This document shows positions 59,705 to 64,000 of a DNA stretch of 64,000 bases, piece by piece. Source of the stretch: Hybos culiciformis (taxonomy: Eukaryota > Arthropoda > Insecta > Diptera > Hybotidae); assembly GCA_964007475.1 (NCBI GenBank), contig OZ023273.1, forward strand, positions 50,407,525 to 50,471,524. The letters run 5' to 3'. Below the pieces are notes generated by a model. The model was not told the DNA's origin. It saw nothing but the letters and a program-made list of their open reading frames with translations, and did no database searches. The translations under genes and the position numbers were made by a program. The first letter of the stretch is position 1. Each line of letters starts with the position of its first letter.

Positions 59705-61124
59705 TTCTTTTTAAAAAGGTCTTCTTTTTACATGATTTTTAAATAAAACAGTCAAAAAGAAGCATGAATTGTAAAATAAAAAAAATAAATCATTCCTAAC
59801 ATTACGTATTATATCATTCCTAACATTACGTCAGACAGCCGAATATGGATATGGTGTGTATGCACCTCATTATTGTGTATGTTGGTATAAGATGGATTTA
59901 AAGAAAAATAAGCAACGATTATGTAACGCAACAGTTATTGATATTGGTGAAGTCTTTTTATTTTTTTATAATTTATTTATTGTGGTATATTTTGTTTTTC
60001 TGGGTAGAATTACACAACCAATGTAACAATATAAAAATAATATATATTTTGTTGAGTGGATAGAAATGTGTTTTCCTTAATTATTGCACGGTTTTTAGAA
60101 AACTTATTTTTTAATACAACACGAATTGTATACAGATCGAATCTCAATATGTGAATTTTATATCCAGGCTGACTATTTTTTACATGGTTAAAACATGTAT
60201 ACCTTTACGTAAAAAGAGAATAAAATAGATATACTAATATATAAATATATAAATATATACATGGCAAATGGCATAGTGAAGCTCGAAATAGTGATGTTCA
60301 CCAGAGAACGTCGCAATTCCTATTCAATTCCTACTTTCATCTCGACGAGGAGTCTCCCGGATGTTGAACACCCATATTGAAGTCTAACACCAGTGGGTCT
60401 TAACCCCAGTGGAAAATAAGGTCAAAAACAATAGAGGATCAGGTCCTCCCAGAAAGCGGGTTTGAAAAGAAAATTGAGATGGCCTCTTTTCATCTTTTGG
60501 AAAATCCTTGCTTAATCTGTAAAATCAAATCCCTGCAAAAAAAATCTAGGTTCGCACACATACTGTTTTATTTAATACAATTTATTTAATGTTAAAAAAA
60601 CAAAAATGAAAATGATTTACTGTACTAAGAAAACTCTCTTTTTATGTTTTTATTTTTATTCTTGTAAGAAAGAGCAAAATTGATAAATATTTTCCGTAAT
60701 TTTATTTAAAACAATAAAAACTTTTTTAATTTGGTTTTAAATAATTGGTACCAGATATTATAAATCTCAGAGTGTGTGGTGTGGTTATAATTTTTGTTTT
60801 TAATTAGGTCAAAATCCTTGTTTATGACCAAGTATACGTACAATTTCTAACTATGACAAAAGTATTTAGTATGATTACATATTTATTCGTTTTAATTTAT
60901 TACTATAAAAAAAATCGGGAATTCGAAATGTTTCGACGCTAGTTAAAATATTTTTGTAATCATTCCAAAAAATTGATCTTATAATAAGTCTACATTCAAA
61001 ATATATTCTATTTTCAATTTTTGGAAAATATTATATTTATATGATAAAATTTTTCAAACGCAAATTTCTTGCCATAACATAATAGTAATTTCAGGAAGCA
61101 GGTTAATCTGACAAGTGTTATAAG
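59705..61124. other. Intergenic sequence with a GC-richer island
   Basis: A doubled TATCATTCCTAACATTACGT lies at 59786-59831. The segment 60265-60490 (for example CTCGACGAGGAGTCTCCCGG) is GC-richer than its surroundings and is probably a fragment of a retroelement, but no protein could be read. Otherwise AT-rich. Confidence 0.4.
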
Positions 61125-61976
61125 CAGAGAGTTGAACCGATATTTATTCCGGTTCGGTTATGGTTTCGTTCCTACATTTTTTTTGTGTTCCGGTTACGTT
61201 TCGGTTTAGTATTTTTTTTTTCGTTCCGGTTACGGTTTCGGTTACGGTTACACTATTATATTTTTAATCATTTCTAAAAACTGAAAAAATTGCAGTAGGA
61301 TAACTTAATCTAAAGCGACATAAAATAAATTGCCTTTATGTCATTTTAGTATTTTCGTGGACGGATTCTTTGGTGTTTTCGTATGTGAAGTATACAAAAT
61401 ACATACATAACATTATTTTATAATATTTACAAATATGTAAAAGGGGGAATTTAAAATAGTAATTTGTACCTCCAAAATTGTCCATGCAAAGTTTACTTAT
61501 TTTAGGAAAAAATCCATTTTGTATCCCATTCCTTACACATATGAAAACCCCAAGAAAAAAAAAATCCTAGTGGCACAACAACTTTCTATTTTAAATGAAT
61601 TCAGATACAAATATTAATTATAAAATAAAGAACAAAAAAGTCTTGGAATAAATTTATCTTGGACTTAATCTAAATTTAGTTAAGCTCAACACTACAACAC
61701 TATACATATACGAATATTACGTATTTTCACTTGTCAAATTCTAAAATATTATAAAAATTCGTTTAACATTTTTCTTGGATATAAAAAAATGTCTAAATGC
61801 AAGCACAATTTTTTCTTTTATAAAAAAACTAAAAGAACGAAAAATAAACCGAAAAAAATTACGTTCAGTTACGGTTTTTCATTTTTACTAAATTTCGGTT
61901 CGGTTACGGTTACGGTTTGGCATAAAAGGTTTTTTCCGCTTTTCAGTTTTCGGTTCAGTTCCGGTTCAAGTCTCTG
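61125..61976. mobile_element. Non-autonomous hAT element, 852 bp, CGGTT-rich
   Basis: The ends CAGAGAGTTGAACCG and, inverted, CAGAGACTTGAACCG differ at one base. The 8-bp flanks are identical (GTTATAAG at 61117-61124 and 61977-61984). Both subterminal regions are packed with CGGTTACGGTT and CCGGTTCGGTT words (61153-61250 and 61865-61966). The interior is plain AT-rich sequence without a transposase. Confidence 0.88.
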
Positions 61977-62447
61977 GTTATAAGATATAAAAGTCTGTCG
62001 AAGTATGTATTTTTTTATTGCCATTTTATGCTTTCTGATTTTTGTGTGTGTTTTATTGGTTTTGTCACTATCATTTAATTAGGGTTTTAATATAGAAATA
62101 CAACTATCTACACAACTTCATTTTTTCTCTAAAAGAAAAGAGTTGGATTAACAAAAAAATTAATCATTTTACATTGAACAGTTTTTTTTCGACAACAAAT
62201 TAAAACTCATTGTTTAAATAAAATATTTTTATTATAATCTATGTTTTTATGTATAATTATTTCATTGTATGTTTGTTACAGCAATTAAGGATTAATTAGT
62301 AAATATCTGAAAAATTCTATTTAACGATTTATGCAATTTTGTTTATTTTTTATCTTATAACTGAAAATTGAAATGTTAGCGGTATTATAATTATATTTTT
62401 TAAAACAATCTAAATATCATTACTTCAAAAACATAAAAAGTTTTCAA

Positions 62448-63620
62448 TCTATATATATAAAACCGAAGTTGTCTGTTTGTATGTTTGTATGTTCCGAATA
62501 GGCTCCTAAACCGCTCAACCGATCGTTTTCAAACTTACACCATGTCTTTGTGTCAGGCCGGGGGTCGTTATAGGCCATTTTTAAATTTGATTGGAGTCCT
62601 ACCCAGGGACCTCTCCCTGGGGTAGGACTTCAAAAGTTCGTCCGATTTTATTCAAATTTGGTACGTACATAGAGGAACTGATTACCCATAAATTTCGTTA
62701 CATCCTACCCAGGGATCTCCCCTCGGATTATAAAAGTTCGTCCGATTTCATACAAAAAAAGAGGAACTGATTACACACAAATTTCGTAACTAAAAATTTG
62801 TTGACCTCCTACACAGAAACTGCCCCTGGGGGCGGACTTTAAAAGTTCGTCCGATTTCATTCAAATTTGGTATGTAAAAAGAAGAACTGATTACACACAA
62901 ATTTCGTAACAAACATTTTTTTGACCTCCTACCCAGCGAACTCCTATTCAGCGACCTCCCTTGGGGGGCGGACTTTAAAAGTTCGTCCGATTTCATTTAA
63001 ATTTGGAACGTAAGAATAGGAAATAATTACACACAATTTCGGAACAAAAAATTTGTTGACCTCCTACTCAGCGACCTCCCCCGGGGGTGGACTTCAGAAG
63101 TTCGTCCGATTTCATTCTAATTTATATCGTAAAAAGAGGAAATGATTACACATAAATTTCGTAACAAAAAATTTATTGACCTCCTACCCTAGGGGAGGAC
63201 TTCAAAATTTTGTCCGATTTCATTTAAATTTGGTACATAAAAATGATTAAACACACGAATTTCGTAACAAAAATTTGGCCCCCTCTTTTTAGGGGGTCTC
63301 TTCGAATATATAGAAATCAATTTCTTTATGACTAACTACAAAATATTAAAAACTAAACAACTCAACCGATCGTTTCGAAATTTACACCGTCTCTTTGTCT
63401 CGGGGTCGTTATAGGCAGGAAATGGATAACAACACAAATTTGGTTTGGTTTGGAAACCTGTTTAACGGATCATTCGATTTCATACAATTTAAGTGTTGAA
63501 TAAGTAGAAATATATATATATATATAAAATAACTAGCTCCTATAATTGTTCATCAATCTGACATCAAAAATTTCAGTTAAAACGTATGTTCCACAACAAC
63601 GTGTGTGCGGGTACAGCTAG
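62448..63620 (+). mobile_element. Helitron-type non-autonomous element, copy 2
   Basis: It starts TCTATATATATAAAACCG after an A and ends ACGTGTGTGCGGGTACAGCT AG before a T, with the same 3' end as copy 1 at 28482. The interior has about five to six units of the same about 120-bp repeat (AAAAGTTCGTCCGATTTCAT, TTTCGTAACAAAAA). The 3' portion (ACCGATCGTTTCGAAATTTA, GGTTTGGTTTGGAAACCTGT) is shared with copy 1. No Rep/helicase is encoded. Confidence 0.8.
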
Positions 63621-64000
63621 TTTAAAATATTTTGTGATAAGACATCCAGTAGATCAAAATTTAAAAAAACTGCAAATATTTTTGTGCTTATAATTATTTA
63701 ACTTTATTATTTTAGTTTTTTATATACAAAAGAATTTAAACTACTTTAAATTAAAACTTCAACTTAAAAAAAAAAAAATATGAAACCAAAATGCAATATG
63801 TTAAAAATTATTGTTACCGAAAAAATATCACTTTGTTTAGAAATAATCACGAATTGGCTGATCAAGAACTACCGTATTCGTTGAGTAAAATCAAAAAGTG
63901 ATAATTTCTTATATTCTGCTCAAAAATTTATATTTTTTGAAACAATACAATTTATTTTGCAAAATTACCTTTTTGCCTTTTTATTGTTTTCCATTTTAGG
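63621..64000. other. AT-rich sequence to window end
   Basis: No gene recognised. The last bases (TTTATTGTTTTCCATTTTAG G) look like a plus-strand splice acceptor at the very edge, so an exon could begin at 64000, but this cannot be tested here. Confidence 0.25.

Overview
The window is an AT-rich eukaryotic stretch, almost certainly from an insect. Protein-coding sequence is split into short exons with GT/AG borders. The only complete host gene is a secreted DUF1091 protein, a family best known from flies. The other host exons encode a gelsolin-family protein and a lachesin/klingon-like adhesion protein. A dipteran is the best guess, but no species can be named. A block of exactly 200 N at 33258-33457 looks like a scaffold join, so the two halves may not be true neighbours at the stated distance.

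Host genes. Four minus-strand exons between 16.6 and 23.7 kb carry recognisable gelsolin-repeat sequence. The G2-G4 part is not visible, and one exon has a local tandem duplication with an in-frame TGA. At 32.6-32.9 kb a minus-strand exon encodes a fibronectin type III domain, also with an in-frame TGA. A further small minus-strand exon is possible at 40.2 kb. At 56.9-59.7 kb a four-exon plus-strand gene encodes a 206-residue secreted DUF1091 protein with all splice phases consistent.

Mobile DNA fills much of the rest. Complete or nearly complete elements are: an apparently intact hAT transposon (48388-51781, 859-aa transposase, 13-bp terminal repeats, 8-bp target duplication) inserted between two tandem tRNA-like units; a 3.7-kb DNA transposon with a DUF7869-like transposase (41347-45071), broken by a frameshift and by a 691-bp foldback MITE with a clean 8-bp duplication; four non-autonomous hAT elements with 8-bp duplications (2006-2789, 24781-25481, 30264-30599, 61125-61976); two Helitron-type elements inserted between A and T (27460-28482, 62448-63620); a TTAA-flanked MITE (38351-38941); a degenerate non-LTR retrotransposon 3' half (18.5-19.6 kb); and several unclassified inverted-repeat elements. 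A diverged duplication (24.5-27.3 kb against 34.2-35.3 kb) dates two of the insertions.

The remaining stretches are AT-rich with simple repeats, and I see no genes in them. I found no rRNA, CRISPR array or bacterial-type gene. The most unusual items are the pair of foldback families with the same architecture but different palindromic words (12.5-13.6 kb and 42.5-43.2 kb), the intact hAT with a perfect 43-bp hairpin in its leader, and a cluster of nine copies of a short word at 8.1-8.3 kb.
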